Of a stretch of 64,000 bases of DNA, positions 34,100-43,589 are shown in pieces. The notes beneath the pieces are model-generated. The model had not been told where the DNA came from and did not search any database. It saw only the letters and a program-made list of their open reading frames with translations. This DNA comes from JABMQB01 sp964408795 (GTDB taxonomy: Bacteria > Bacteroidota > Bacteroidia > Bacteroidales > Prolixibacteraceae): contig CAYPAW010000100.1 of the NCBI GenBank assembly GCA_964408795.1, positions 18,270 through 82,269 of the forward strand. Reading direction: 5' to 3'. The translations under genes and the position numbers were made by a program. The number at the start of each line of letters is the position of its first letter. The stretch's first letter is position 1.

Positions 34100-36298
34100 T
34101 TATTTTTTCTGAAAAACCGATTGTAAGAACCGCGTATTGGCACCGTAATTCCCCACCACATCGCGGGTATTGGATGCATTGCGTGAGCGTTCGATCACCA
34201 GCCACCCCGACCATCCCATCTCATCGAGGGTTTCTTTCACTTTCTGCATATCAATCCGTGGGTTGTTCTCAAGCCACACTCCGTCGGTATCGGTGGCGTG
34301 GATCTGGCATATGCGGTCTTTCCCCAGTATTTTCAATTCTTCGTATAAATCCCTTCCTGCTTCCAGGGGATTTTGAAAATTGAAATAGATCTTTATGGCC
34401 GGGGAGCCTATTTCTTCCAGCAGCTTCACTTCAGCGGCTGCGTCCAGTGACGTTTCAATTCCGATCACTACACCAGCAGCTTCGGCCTTTGCGCCGGCCA
34501 TTTTTAACCGTTCCACGATGGCGGCTCTTTTTTCCGGATATTTCACCAGGTCTCCCTGAACACCCAGAGGAAGAAAGGCCACTTTGGCTCCCACCAGAAG
34601 CATCGTATTGATGCAATCATCCATCATCCGGGGCAGGGTTTCGCGGGATGCAAAATCCTGAGCATAAAATCCCGACATGGCTATGGATGCTATTTCAACG
34701 CCTGTTTCTTCGGATGCTTCCAGGAATTTTTTCCGCTGCACGGGGTTCAGCAATTTGTTATCGAAGGTCGGACGGTCTCCCAACCCTCCCATGTCAAGTT
34801 CGAGGCCATCGGCTCCTATTTCTCTGGCCCGCTCAAAGGCACCCAACTTCTGCCGCTTCAGGATCATCCAGTCACAAACAGCAATCTTGTATTCCCCGGA
34901 GGGACAGGGTTTCCCTGTCTCCCTGAAGAAAAGAGCCTTCAGCTTATCAAATCCTTTCACGGCCTTCGCAGGTAGCTTTTCCCCCTGGCTACCGAAAATT
35001 TTCATGGCATCTGCTTCCTCAACGGTTAGGGCCGATTCATCGAGATTTCCCTCGTTATCAAACACTTTTGAGGCATCAAGTCCCAGATGATTTGCCATAA
35101 AACGGTACATGGCTGTGCGTTTCGACGGACCGTAATCATGTCCTTCTTCAGGAAAATGGGCATTTTCCACCATGCCTTCGTCGTAAAAATCATAAATCCG
35201 TTTCAGGAAGGGAAACTCCAGATCCGGGACATGGGCTGTCCAGTCGCCCCCGTCAGAGATCACCAGCTGAGGTTTCGGGGCAAACAAAGCAGCCAGCTCC
35301 ACATTGTTGGTCCCGTCACCGCACAAATGAATGGGGTTGCCGCTCTCACAGGGGCACCCCCCGTAATGAACAGCTGACATCATCACCGTAGGCACGCTCA
35401 CATCAATGCGTTCATCGATGGCCGACAAAAGGATGGTATGGCTTCCCCCACCCGAACCGCCGGTAATGCCTACCCGGGAAGAATCCGCATAACCAAACGA
35501 AAGCAAATAATCAAGCATGCGGATACTGTTGAGAGCCTGCATGGTATTGGCCAGACTCGTGCGGTGTTTCTCCGGGGCAATCTGCAAAGCCGACTCCCCC
35601 CAGCCAAAAAGGTCGTAATTCACAGCAACAGCCCCCATACGGGCCAACCCTGCACAACGCAGCTGCACATCCTTGTTGTAGCGACCGTCACTGAAATGAC
35701 CGTTGGGACATAAAACCACAGGAATCTTCCCCCTGATTTCTGAAGGACGATACACAGAGCCGGCTACATAAAACCCCGGCAAAACCTCCAGACCTATGTT
35801 CTGAACCGTATACCCATCCATTTTACGCTCTGCCGATAAAAGAGGCATTGATCCCGGCGCGACAGGCAACCGCTCCAGACGTATTGCTTCCTTAACACAC
35901 GACTTCAACCTGTTGCGCCTTACCTGCCACCGGGCTCTATTGTCGTACTTCATAGCAAGAAAATCAAGCATCGCCCTGGCATCCTCTACGGAACGCAAAT
36001 GGTACCGATAGCCTTCAATTTTAAATTTCCCCGGAGCTCCATCCGGTAAATAAACCAGATCAAAGGGAGCCAGAACATTCGTTAAGGTTTCTTCCACACC
36101 GGGACGAAAACGCCAATCTGCATAATCCAGTACAAGTCCTTCGATGCTTGTTCCTGAAATACGTAGTTTTACTTCGTACTTTTGCTCTATATCCCGCAGC
36201 ACATCGCTTAGGGGACGTTGGTAGTTGTTATCCGAATTCTGGGCTGAACCCGGAAAACTCATCCATACGAATGCTACTATAAATACCAAATTCTTCAT
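34100..36298 (-). CDS. Three-domain fusion: STN domain, alpha/beta-hydrolase esterase, xylose-isomerase-like TIM barrel
   Basis: This 732-residue exported protein has a signal peptide (about 1-19), an STN-like domain (about 25-98, LSDVLRDIEQKYEVKLRISG), an acetyl-xylan-esterase-like hydrolase (about 110-405) with nucleophile S282 in TGGSGGG and H387 in EEGHDYG, then a sugar-isomerase-type TIM barrel (about 470-732). The barrel has candidate metal ligands E615, H667 (QIHATD) and E703 (VIERSR). The ATG at 36298 overlaps the previous stop by four bases (ATGA). A hydrolase and an isomerase-type barrel in one secreted chain is unusual. The reaction is unknown. Confidence 0.8.
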   Translation of the reverse strand: MKNLVFIVAFVWMSFPGSAQNSDNNYQRPLSDVLRDIEQKYEVKLRISGTSIEGLVLDYADWRFRPGVEETLTNVLAPFDLVYLPDGAPGKFKIEGYRYHLRSVEDARAMLDFLAMKYDNRARWQVRRNRLKSCVKEAIRLERLPVAPGSMPLLSAERKMDGYTVQNIGLEVLPGFYVAGSVYRPSEIRGKIPVVLCPNGHFSDGRYNKDVQLRCAGLARMGAVAVNYDLFGWGESALQIAPEKHRTSLANTMQALNSIRMLDYLLSFGYADSSRVGITGGSGGGSHTILLSAIDERIDVSVPTVMMSAVHYGGCPCESGNPIHLCGDGTNNVELAALFAPKPQLVISDGGDWTAHVPDLEFPFLKRIYDFYDEGMVENAHFPEEGHDYGPSKRTAMYRFMANHLGLDASKVFDNEGNLDESALTVEEADAMKIFGSQGEKLPAKAVKGFDKLKALFFRETGKPCPSGEYKIAVCDWMILKRQKLGAFERAREIGADGLELDMGGLGDRPTFDNKLLNPVQRKKFLEASEETGVEIASIAMSGFYAQDFASRETLPRMMDDCINTMLLVGAKVAFLPLGVQGDLVKYPEKRAAIVERLKMAGAKAEAAGVVIGIETSLDAAAEVKLLEEIGSPAIKIYFNFQNPLEAGRDLYEELKILGKDRICQIHATDTDGVWLENNPRIDMQKVKETLDEMGWSGWLVIERSRNASNTRDVVGNYGANTRFLQSVFQKK

Positions 36299-37404
36299 AT
36301 TCCCCCTTCGTTCCCAGGCCATTTTTCATGAATAATTTTTGATGTTCTCAATTTTGCCGGATCGATCACCGCATGTTTTATTCGTTCCCTGCGCCAGGTG
36401 TATACCACGTGAATCAATCCATCGGAGGTTTGAATCACAGAGGGATATGAATACTGGCTGATTTCCGAATCTTCAAGGATGAGAGCAGCCTCCCAGTTTA
36501 CACCGTCTTCTGAAATAGCTACATTCAGGGGTGTCCGGTAACCTTTGGGTGCATTAACGGGTGTTTTCACGTGGTTATAGACCACCAGGTGCCTACCGTC
36601 TTTCAACGTCACTGCGTCTATTCCCGAGTTGTTATTGGGCAATCCGGAAGGCTGCATGAGAGTCCACGTTTTTCCGTTATCGAATGACCGGTTGGTTCCG
36701 ATCACCGCATTCCTTGTTCGGCTCAGCGATTGCAGGCTTCCATCCTCATGAATCAGTATCGCCGGTTGAATGGCGTTGTATATTTTGCCATCGTTGATTT
36801 CGCCAGTTGTTTCCCAGGTTTTCCCGAAGTCCCGGGTCATCTCAAAATGCAGGCGCCAGCCGTTCCCTTCGCGGCTTGATCCGCACAGCAAGGTTCCGTT
36901 TTCCAGAAGAACCGGCTTGTTTTTCACCGGCCCGATATATCCCCCGGGAAGGGCTTCCGGAGTCGACCAGGTATGTCCATGGTCTCCGGAACGGATCAGC
37001 ATGCCCCACCAGGTGGAAGGTGAAGGCCCCACTTTGTAAAACAACAGCAAGTCGCCGCCGGGAACCTGATAAAGAACCGGATTCCACGTGGGATAACGCA
37101 GGGTGTCACTTTGGACTCCATTGGCGACCTCCACAGAGGGAGTCCATTGACCCCCGGAAAAACGGCTTACCCAGATGCCTACATCAGGATGCCGTTCACG
37201 CGTACCCCCAAACCACGCTGCTACAAGCCCTTCAGGCGTCTCGGCAATTGTGGCTGCATGACATGACGGATAAGGTGCCTCCGTAAAAACAAATTCATCC
37301 ACCAAAATCCCGGACGTAAAATCGCTTTGCTGTGAACAGCTGAGGATCACCAGGGAAATACATAAAGAGGCCATAACCGGAAAGATACTTTTCAGATGTT
37401 TCAT
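36295..37404 (-). CDS. Sialidase-like BNR/Asp-box beta-propeller lipoprotein
   Basis: This 369-residue lipoprotein (VILSC, Cys23) has Asp-box-like repeats (SGDHGHTWSTP, TRDFGKTWETT, SFDNGKTWTLM, SEDGVNWEA), a six-bladed propeller of the GH33/exo-sialidase superfamily. Plant pectins lack sialic acid, but GH33-type enzymes can act on Kdo, a component of RG-II, so that is one candidate. Lyase families also use this fold. It is the first gene of a four-gene operon, and the ATG at 37404 is preferred to the TTG at 37428. Confidence 0.75.
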   Translation of the reverse strand: MKHLKSIFPVMASLCISLVILSCSQQSDFTSGILVDEFVFTEAPYPSCHAATIAETPEGLVAAWFGGTRERHPDVGIWVSRFSGGQWTPSVEVANGVQSDTLRYPTWNPVLYQVPGGDLLLFYKVGPSPSTWWGMLIRSGDHGHTWSTPEALPGGYIGPVKNKPVLLENGTLLCGSSREGNGWRLHFEMTRDFGKTWETTGEINDGKIYNAIQPAILIHEDGSLQSLSRTRNAVIGTNRSFDNGKTWTLMQPSGLPNNNSGIDAVTLKDGRHLVVYNHVKTPVNAPKGYRTPLNVAISEDGVNWEAALILEDSEISQYSYPSVIQTSDGLIHVVYTWRRERIKHAVIDPAKLRTSKIIHEKWPGNEGGI

Positions 37405-37425
37405 CTTTTTAAAATTGTCTGTTCT

Positions 37426-37433
37426 CAAAAATA
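37426..37433 (-). promoter_or_regulatory. Bacteroidota -7 box for the BNR-esterase-beta-helix-SSS operon
   Basis: On the minus strand this reads TATTTTTG, matching TAnnTTTG, 22 bases before the ATG at 37404. The region is A/T-rich, so a chance match is possible. Confidence 0.4.
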
Positions 37434-37544
37434 TTTTTCTAAATTATAAAACAATTCCAACCATTCTCCCCTATTTGAGGAGATTCCGTGCAGCGGGAGA
37501 AGAGTGAATCATTCTATTCCCTGATCCCGATTTCGTTTAAATTA

Positions 37545-37638
37545 ACCTGCCTTTTCAGGGCGGAGGTTTATTAACTGTTTTATTTCCCCGGGGTGTTGCC
37601 CCGGACTGAATTAAACTGCCACTTCGTGGGGTTTTTTG
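37545..37638 (-). repeat. Hairpin-rich intergenic repeat, copy C
   Basis: Read on the minus strand, this copy has the same order as copy A: CCCCAC...GTGG, TTCAGTCCGGGGCAACACC, ACAGTTAATAA and GCCCTGAAAAGGC. The last hairpin carries a base change (AAAAGG against AAAGGG), so this copy is slightly degraded. It points towards the BNR gene. Confidence 0.8.
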
Positions 37639-37836
37639 GTTGCATCCTTTCAATAAAATGGGTTCCATTGTCCTTTTTAACCGTTTATTGCCTGTTTGAT
37701 TAACTACGATTTTGCCATTAAGTTAAAATTACGTTGTCTTATGTGCCGCATATTTATTCGTTTCGTTCGTTCTTCGAGCTAAAAGCCCGGATTATTTCAG
37801 CCCTCTCTGACCCTCAACAAGAGGATTTTCCCAGAT

Positions 37837-40800
37837 TTAAAAACTCACCTCCATTTTTTCCAGGTTTGCGGAATTGCCTATTCTTTTTCCATCCACCAAA
37901 ATGGTCAATCCCTTGCCTTTGTAATATTTCTCCCCTGTTTTATCCCAGATGATGGTTACTGTTTTTCCATGATACGGGATCCTATCCAGGCAAAACCAAT
38001 TCCACTGGTCTTCCGGAAGCAAGGGATTCACTACCAGGCGGTTGTCAGCTTGTGGGCGCAATCCTACCAGACCGGTAATAATCAGATCGTTAAATGTTGA
38101 GTGGTTGTAATACCTGCTTCGTTCCTGATCTCCTTTCAGCCAGTATCCTGTTGATTCATCGAGGTACTCCCCAATGTAGGGTCTTCCCCGGTAATATTGG
38201 GATTCCACATAGGTTTCCAGCAGATTAAAATACACGGAATCGCTGACTGCATGTTGTTCATACCCGTTCAACAGGTTAGCCATAGCGGTCAGGGTCTGGG
38301 ATGTAGCAAACGGCCATACGGCCCCATCCCATTCGCACTGGCAACATCCGTGGGTTCGGAAATCAGGATGACGTCGTTCCGCGGTCGTAAGTCCAAAAGG
38401 AGCCAGAAATCCCTCCGGATCGACAATCTGTTCCCAGGCTTGTTCATATCCCGGTTCGGGAAGATGAAAATACCAGGGAAGATAGCCAATCTGTTCGCGA
38501 ACCTGAGCAAATCCTCCCTCTTCCCGAAGGGTTTCAAAAAAGTGACTTTCAGGATTCCATAGGTTCTCCTGAACCAATGCCTGTAAGGTATCGGCTTTGG
38601 CAGCATACTTTTCAGCCAACTCCTGAGCACCGGCTATTTCGGCTATTTCACCCAGGGCCCTGGCATTCCCGTACATATAGCTGTTTATGGTAGGCCGGAT
38701 ATTGCGTACATGCCGGCCTCCACTGATCTGTTCTTCCATGCCGTCCCTGACATCGTACTGCCAGAACATTCCGTCCGGGTTTCTCCGTCCGGCTTCCCAA
38801 TGCCGGTAATCCTGCTCAAGGTCAGGCAATAAATCCACAACAAAGCCGGTATCCCTGGTAGCCATATAGTATCCATAGACTGCATCGGCAGTCCAGCTGC
38901 TGAACGAATGAAGCTTCTCCATAGGGTTACCGTTGTTTCCACGATACCATACCAGGAGATTCTCCCGGACATACTTCGGATCGTGCAACCAACGCGATTC
39001 ATACACATGATGGCCCAGGGCACAGGAAATGAGATTGTATCGATCGGCATAGGAACGAGGTACCAGAAATTCCGTCATCGCCAATCCAACCGGAGTCTCC
39101 TTGATGTGCTTCCGGAGTGTCCACCACCGGTAATAATACATCTCCTCAAAATTATCCTGCGGGCATTCAAACAGGGGAATGTTCTTTTTCATCCATTCCC
39201 AGGCCTCTACGTTGGGTATCGCCTGAACGATGTTTTCATCTTCCATACGGTTAAAATAATCGACATACGGTTTAAAATGGTTCACGTCCAGCACAGCACT
39301 GGTTTTTTCGTTCCCGCAGGTACGCAGGCTTTTAATAAAGAAAGCTGCTTCCGGTACCGGATGACCGGTTTGGGGCACGTCGAAATCCTGGTCCGTGGGG
39401 GTATCCCCATGCGGAAACCGGCGTACTTCACCGGTGCGGAACACAATTTTATCCAATGCATGTACGGGCGCAAAAAAAAGACGGGTCAGTACTTTTTCAT
39501 CGTTCAGATATACATCGTAAAAACGGTTTGAGGAAGTGGCTACAATCCGTATACTGTATTCCTCTCCTGCTTTGTAGGACCTCAGATTATTTACCCGGTA
39601 GCCGGACTTGTATTTTATCAATCCATCGTTGTCAAAAATCAGTCGGATAGCAGGGGTATTCTTTCTATCCTGTAGTTCAATATGCAACACTCCCGTATCG
39701 TTTTGTCCGGCTTTCAGAATAAATTCCACATCAGCTTTTGTTGTTGACGGGAACAATCGGGTTGCTTTGGCGTAATCAAATTCATCTTTATCGCGCAACG
39801 ACAACCAGCGTTGTTCTTTCTGATCTTCGATTTTTACCGGAGCCCATAGGGGACTGTAGATATTCCAATGGTTCAGTTCGGATCCCGGATCCATCTGATT
39901 GAAACATTCCTTTACCGGATGTACCTCTTCACCGGTGATGGGCACCGGAATGCGAGCCACCCATATATCTTCCTTGTTCATGCTGTAGGTTACCCACAGG
40001 TTTCCGTCAGGGGGTATTCCGTTGCCTTCAAGGATTCCCCGCACATACTGGGGTCCATAGGATTTATAGTTCCCCCCGTACCGCATGGTGGTGATCTCGC
40101 CGTTTACCAGCAACAGGTTATGATAATCCAATCCGTCATAGCTCACCGACAGGGCCAGGGGCCAGCGAAATTCCGAAGGATTGTATACAGTTGCATACTT
40201 TCCATCGGAGGTTTGTTGTCCCCAGATTTTTGCATTGGCATTCACAAATCCCGGGGCTCTGGATGGCTGAGTCCATGTTTTTCCCTCATCGCTGCTGGTG
40301 GCTGTGAGGGCATGCTTCCATAAGCCCACCACCCTGCCGTTGGGAAGATGGTAAAAACTCAACGCTTTGTATTGCTTTTTCAAGGGAATCAAAGGATCAT
40401 CCCGGTCGGCTTCTTCCACCCACTGCTGCATCATCAACGGATTCGAAAGCAATTCATCGCAGGCCGCAATAAATCCTTTGTCGTTGCCTTTCGTATAAAA
40501 AGGGTAGTCGGTATTTTTCTCATTCCACCCGGAGTTATACCGGATAAAATAAATGGGACCCAATGATCCGTCTTGGTATATTTCGCGGACCACCCTTCCG
40601 ATCCCTTTGCCATCATTCGGACTGTCGTGGCTGTTGAAGGAAATGCCGTAATAAGCCAGGCAGAGCAACCGGTTATCCCCGGAAACATAAAATCCCATGC
40701 GTTGGTGCATCACGGCATCCAGATCCTTTGCAATTCCTTCCTGCCCTTCCTTGGTAGTACCATCCGGAATCCGGTAGGTTGGAAACACCGCTTCCGGAAA

Positions 40801-41145
40801 GGACCAGTGGTATCCATCTTCCGAAGTAACCAGCATCGTTTGCCCCGGAGGAATGTGCTCCCCCACCTCATTGTTTAGGTATTCCAGGTAAAAACGGCCG
40901 TTCCAGTAAGCCAGCATCGGAGCATGGTTGTAGGTATACCCCAAACCATCGGCTGTTTCAGGCAACTCGCGGTTTGCCCGCATCACCTGGATGTTGTGAA
41001 CTCCCATAGCCAACGGAAGTTGCCCGTGGTGATAATCAATGGTTGCCAGCGTTCGACCGGTATATCGTACCGTATCTTCGCTATACACATTTCCATAAAT
41101 AAGAAATAAAAAGAAAAAAATCAGTGTCTTAACGATCCTGCTCAT
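37837..41145 (-). CDS. GH143/GH142-like two-domain glycosidase
   Basis: This 1102-residue secreted protein has a signal peptide ending near GNVYS. The N-terminal half (about 25-420) is a propeller with Asp-box-like blades (TSEDGYHWSFP, SSDEGKTWTQP). A LamG-like insert (about 430-615) follows, then an (alpha/alpha)6 barrel (about 640-1070) with FSSWTADAVYGYY and CEWDGAVWPFATSQ. The size and order match B. thetaiotaomicron BT1020, in which GH143 releases DHA and GH142 releases beta-L-arabinofuranose from RG-II. The identification is from memory of the family, not a search. It lies 5 bp from the GH43 gene. Confidence 0.7.
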   Translation of the reverse strand: MSRIVKTLIFFFLFLIYGNVYSEDTVRYTGRTLATIDYHHGQLPLAMGVHNIQVMRANRELPETADGLGYTYNHAPMLAYWNGRFYLEYLNNEVGEHIPPGQTMLVTSEDGYHWSFPEAVFPTYRIPDGTTKEGQEGIAKDLDAVMHQRMGFYVSGDNRLLCLAYYGISFNSHDSPNDGKGIGRVVREIYQDGSLGPIYFIRYNSGWNEKNTDYPFYTKGNDKGFIAACDELLSNPLMMQQWVEEADRDDPLIPLKKQYKALSFYHLPNGRVVGLWKHALTATSSDEGKTWTQPSRAPGFVNANAKIWGQQTSDGKYATVYNPSEFRWPLALSVSYDGLDYHNLLLVNGEITTMRYGGNYKSYGPQYVRGILEGNGIPPDGNLWVTYSMNKEDIWVARIPVPITGEEVHPVKECFNQMDPGSELNHWNIYSPLWAPVKIEDQKEQRWLSLRDKDEFDYAKATRLFPSTTKADVEFILKAGQNDTGVLHIELQDRKNTPAIRLIFDNDGLIKYKSGYRVNNLRSYKAGEEYSIRIVATSSNRFYDVYLNDEKVLTRLFFAPVHALDKIVFRTGEVRRFPHGDTPTDQDFDVPQTGHPVPEAAFFIKSLRTCGNEKTSAVLDVNHFKPYVDYFNRMEDENIVQAIPNVEAWEWMKKNIPLFECPQDNFEEMYYYRWWTLRKHIKETPVGLAMTEFLVPRSYADRYNLISCALGHHVYESRWLHDPKYVRENLLVWYRGNNGNPMEKLHSFSSWTADAVYGYYMATRDTGFVVDLLPDLEQDYRHWEAGRRNPDGMFWQYDVRDGMEEQISGGRHVRNIRPTINSYMYGNARALGEIAEIAGAQELAEKYAAKADTLQALVQENLWNPESHFFETLREEGGFAQVREQIGYLPWYFHLPEPGYEQAWEQIVDPEGFLAPFGLTTAERRHPDFRTHGCCQCEWDGAVWPFATSQTLTAMANLLNGYEQHAVSDSVYFNLLETYVESQYYRGRPYIGEYLDESTGYWLKGDQERSRYYNHSTFNDLIITGLVGLRPQADNRLVVNPLLPEDQWNWFCLDRIPYHGKTVTIIWDKTGEKYYKGKGLTILVDGKRIGNSANLEKMEVSF

Positions 41146-41150
41146 AAAAT

Positions 41151-42077
41151 CTAGTTGGCTTTTGAATTCATCCTTAATTGTTCCAATATCGGGGTCTTTG
41201 CTCTGAAGACCGTTCCATGTTTATGTCCCTCCGGGAAAATGACTTCCCCGGAAATATCCGTAAAGGTTTTAAAATCGGTAGTTTTAACGGCCCTGTATTG
41301 CTTGTCGCGATATGCATCATAGTAAATCAACCATTCCTTTCCCAGGTTTAACACCGTAGGGCCTTCGGTAAAATGATCCGTAAAAGGTTCTGAAATATCC
41401 TTCCACGGTCCTTTGGGGGATGTCCCGAAAGCCACTTTCAGGTTCCGTTCCGGACGGGTGTTGTCTTTCAAAACCAGCACATAATCCTCTTTTCCTCTTT
41501 TCACGATCACCGCATCAATGATGCTAAATCCGGGATCGATATAAAGTTCTGTTTCCGTAAACGTTTGAAAATCTTTGGTTTTTGTGTAATACATCCGGTG
41601 GTTGTTCCTCTCTTCTTCCTTTCCTTTTTCAAATTTAAAGGGAATGGTCGAGGCCCAGATGATCCAATATTCCTCCTTTTCGTCGTCATAGAACAATTCC
41701 GGAGCCCAGACATTCACGGTTGAGGTATCGAAATCCATCACCGGAATAAATTTTTGTTCCGACCAGTGGATCAAATCCCTGGAATGGGCATACCCAAAGC
41801 CCAGGTCCCCCTGCCATGAAGAGGTCCACACCATGTGAAAAATCCCATCCGGACCTTTCACCACCGAAGGATCCCGCATCACTTGTTGCTTGCCAACAGC
41901 GGGTACCAGCCAGGGACCTCCCAGATCCTCCCAGTGATAGCCATCGTAACTGTAGGCCAGATACAATCCTTCATCGGCAGGCTCACGAAACGTACTGAAC
42001 AAATATACCTCTTCCTGCTTGCATGAGAGAAACAGAAAAAAGAGTATCAGGAAGTAGCATCTATTTTTTTTGATCAT
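41151..42077 (-). CDS. GH43 glycoside hydrolase lipoprotein
   Basis: This 308-residue lipoprotein (LFLSC, Cys19) is a compact five-bladed propeller. It has the GH43 blocks MRDPSVVKGPDG (putative catalytic Asp), NVWAPELFYDDEKEEYWIIWAS and TEGPTVLNLGKEWLIYYD (putative acid Glu), and resembles the subfamily-34 type. GH43 enzymes cut arabinofuranosides, xylosides or galactosides from pectin side chains. It is followed after 5 bp by the GH143/GH142-like gene. Confidence 0.85.
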   Translation of the reverse strand: MIKKNRCYFLILFFLFLSCKQEEVYLFSTFREPADEGLYLAYSYDGYHWEDLGGPWLVPAVGKQQVMRDPSVVKGPDGIFHMVWTSSWQGDLGFGYAHSRDLIHWSEQKFIPVMDFDTSTVNVWAPELFYDDEKEEYWIIWASTIPFKFEKGKEEERNNHRMYYTKTKDFQTFTETELYIDPGFSIIDAVIVKRGKEDYVLVLKDNTRPERNLKVAFGTSPKGPWKDISEPFTDHFTEGPTVLNLGKEWLIYYDAYRDKQYRAVKTTDFKTFTDISGEVIFPEGHKHGTVFRAKTPILEQLRMNSKAN

Positions 42078-42142
42078 AACGGTTGGTTCATTTGAAGTTC
42101 TTCGGAATCATTATTCTATCGCATAAAGATAGGGTTGCGGTT

Positions 42143-42158
42143 TCCCGATAAATCGGGA
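42143..42158. repeat. Palindromic repeat, copy 3
   Basis: TCCCGATAAATCGGGA has the same seven-base arms as the copies at 2283 and 4384, with a two-base centre. It lies in the 121-bp gap between the GH140-like and GH43 genes. Confidence 0.75.
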
Positions 42159-42198
42159 CTGCTCCTACGTCGCAGAAGGGTGAGGTTGAAATCATATA

Positions 42199-43584
42199 CT
42201 ATTTATTACGGATTACCAATATCCAGTCGTTCCCATCCTCCACCTCACCGGGAGGATTGAATTGTATAGTCCCTGAGTTTTCAAATGTCCCTATCGGGGT
42301 ATATTCTCCGTTTCGTGGGTTGAACCATGAAGCTTTTATTTGCTCTCCTTCAAGGATTCCCAATTGAATATTCATTTCACGGCCATTGAATGTATATACA
42401 AAAGCATACGCTTTGCCCCGGGTAGCTATCTGATAATCATATTTCTCGCCCTGTCCGGAAGCGATCAGCGACGGATCCGGGATGCGTTCAAAGAAAGGCT
42501 TTGAGAGCATCAGATTTTTCAGGTAAATCAGCTGACCGGCCCCGGGATCGTTTATGGCTTCGAACCAGTAGTTTTTCACTCCGTAAGCCGGGTTGGGATC
42601 GCCGGGTTTATGCATCTGCATGACCGCATTGTTCCCATAGGTAAAACCGAACGCTCCGGCAAACACGGACCACCAGGCATAACGTCTGACATCATCCTCG
42701 TTCCAGTACGGCTGGGATGGATCGTGCAATCCCTGGGGAATCCCTTCGTAAGATGGTTCCCCGTCGATGGTTGGTTTGACCGGTGTTAAAGCGTAATCAT
42801 CCCGTACATATTTCCAGTTATCCTGCCCATACCCCAGTTCCGTATCGTCCTGGTCGTAGCGCCGGTGTCCCGACTGGAACATATTGAAATCGAGCCACGG
42901 GGCGTTATGAAACCACATCGACGATTTCATCCGTCCAAAAGGATGAAAGGTAATGAGGTGATTGGGTGCGTTTTCACGTATGCGACACCCCATAATGTTC
43001 CAGATCGCCGTTGAGTCACTGCCTTTGGTATCTCCTCCGTTTAACCAGATGATATTTGGTTTTTCCGCATAGCGCTTAGCCAGCCAGGCAGCATACTCCC
43101 CGGCTTGTTCCCTGCTTACCCCTCCGGCCTTTACATTCGATCCCCACACAGGAACCAACGCCATATAGATACCATGATCTGCAGCCTGATCGATTATGTA
43201 ATCCATATGATCCCAGTAATCGTATTCTTCAGGGCTTTCATACGAACGACCCTGCGTAGTTAACGGTTGGGATACATCCTGATTAACCAGGGCCGAATCA
43301 CCGTATACATTGCAGACGCCCAGGGTATGCAAAACCATCACCTGAACCACATTAAACCCTTTCTCAGACCGGTTTGACAAATAGGTTTGAGCCTCTTCAC
43401 GCGTAAGCTTTGAGAATAGCAACCAGCCGGTATCTCCCAACCAGAAAAAGGGATCACCGCTCTCATCCATTAAGAAACGCCCGTTCGGGGATACCTTTAA
43501 AAGGGGCAGCTGCTTTCCATTTTCAACTCTTTCTGAACAGGAAAAAACAACCAGTAACAACAAAAATAAGATCCAAGGTTTCAT
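42199..43584 (-). CDS. GH140-like (DUF4038) apiosidase lipoprotein
   Basis: This 461-residue lipoprotein (VVFSC, Cys16) has the DUF4038 barrel opening (FLMDESGDPFFWLGDTGWLLF), candidate catalytic residues D185 in LNGGDTKG and E276 in TIDGEPSYEG, and a C-terminal collagen-binding-type beta domain (FNPPGEVEDGNDWILVI). GH140 enzymes cleave the apiose linkage that joins RG-II side chains to the backbone. That activity, next to PL1 and GH142-like genes, is the strongest hint that RG-II is the target. Other DUF4038 proteins have unknown activity. Confidence 0.78.
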   Translation of the reverse strand: MKPWILFLLLLVVFSCSERVENGKQLPLLKVSPNGRFLMDESGDPFFWLGDTGWLLFSKLTREEAQTYLSNRSEKGFNVVQVMVLHTLGVCNVYGDSALVNQDVSQPLTTQGRSYESPEEYDYWDHMDYIIDQAADHGIYMALVPVWGSNVKAGGVSREQAGEYAAWLAKRYAEKPNIIWLNGGDTKGSDSTAIWNIMGCRIRENAPNHLITFHPFGRMKSSMWFHNAPWLDFNMFQSGHRRYDQDDTELGYGQDNWKYVRDDYALTPVKPTIDGEPSYEGIPQGLHDPSQPYWNEDDVRRYAWWSVFAGAFGFTYGNNAVMQMHKPGDPNPAYGVKNYWFEAINDPGAGQLIYLKNLMLSKPFFERIPDPSLIASGQGEKYDYQIATRGKAYAFVYTFNGREMNIQLGILEGEQIKASWFNPRNGEYTPIGTFENSGTIQFNPPGEVEDGNDWILVIRNK

Positions 43585-43589
43585 TCGTC

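Larger units (their letters stand above)
37405..37836. other. 432-bp gene-free spacer with promoter box and repeat copy C
   Basis: It contains the -7 box at 37426-37433, an A/T-rich stretch, repeat copy C (37545-37638) and about 200 bp without recognisable features before the stop of the GH143/GH142-like gene. No coding region is supported. Confidence 0.6.

Noticed and set aside
41558..41568. TAAACGTTTGA resembling the LacI-type operator
   Set aside because: It lies inside the GH43 coding region, with no promoter box near it; treated as chance.
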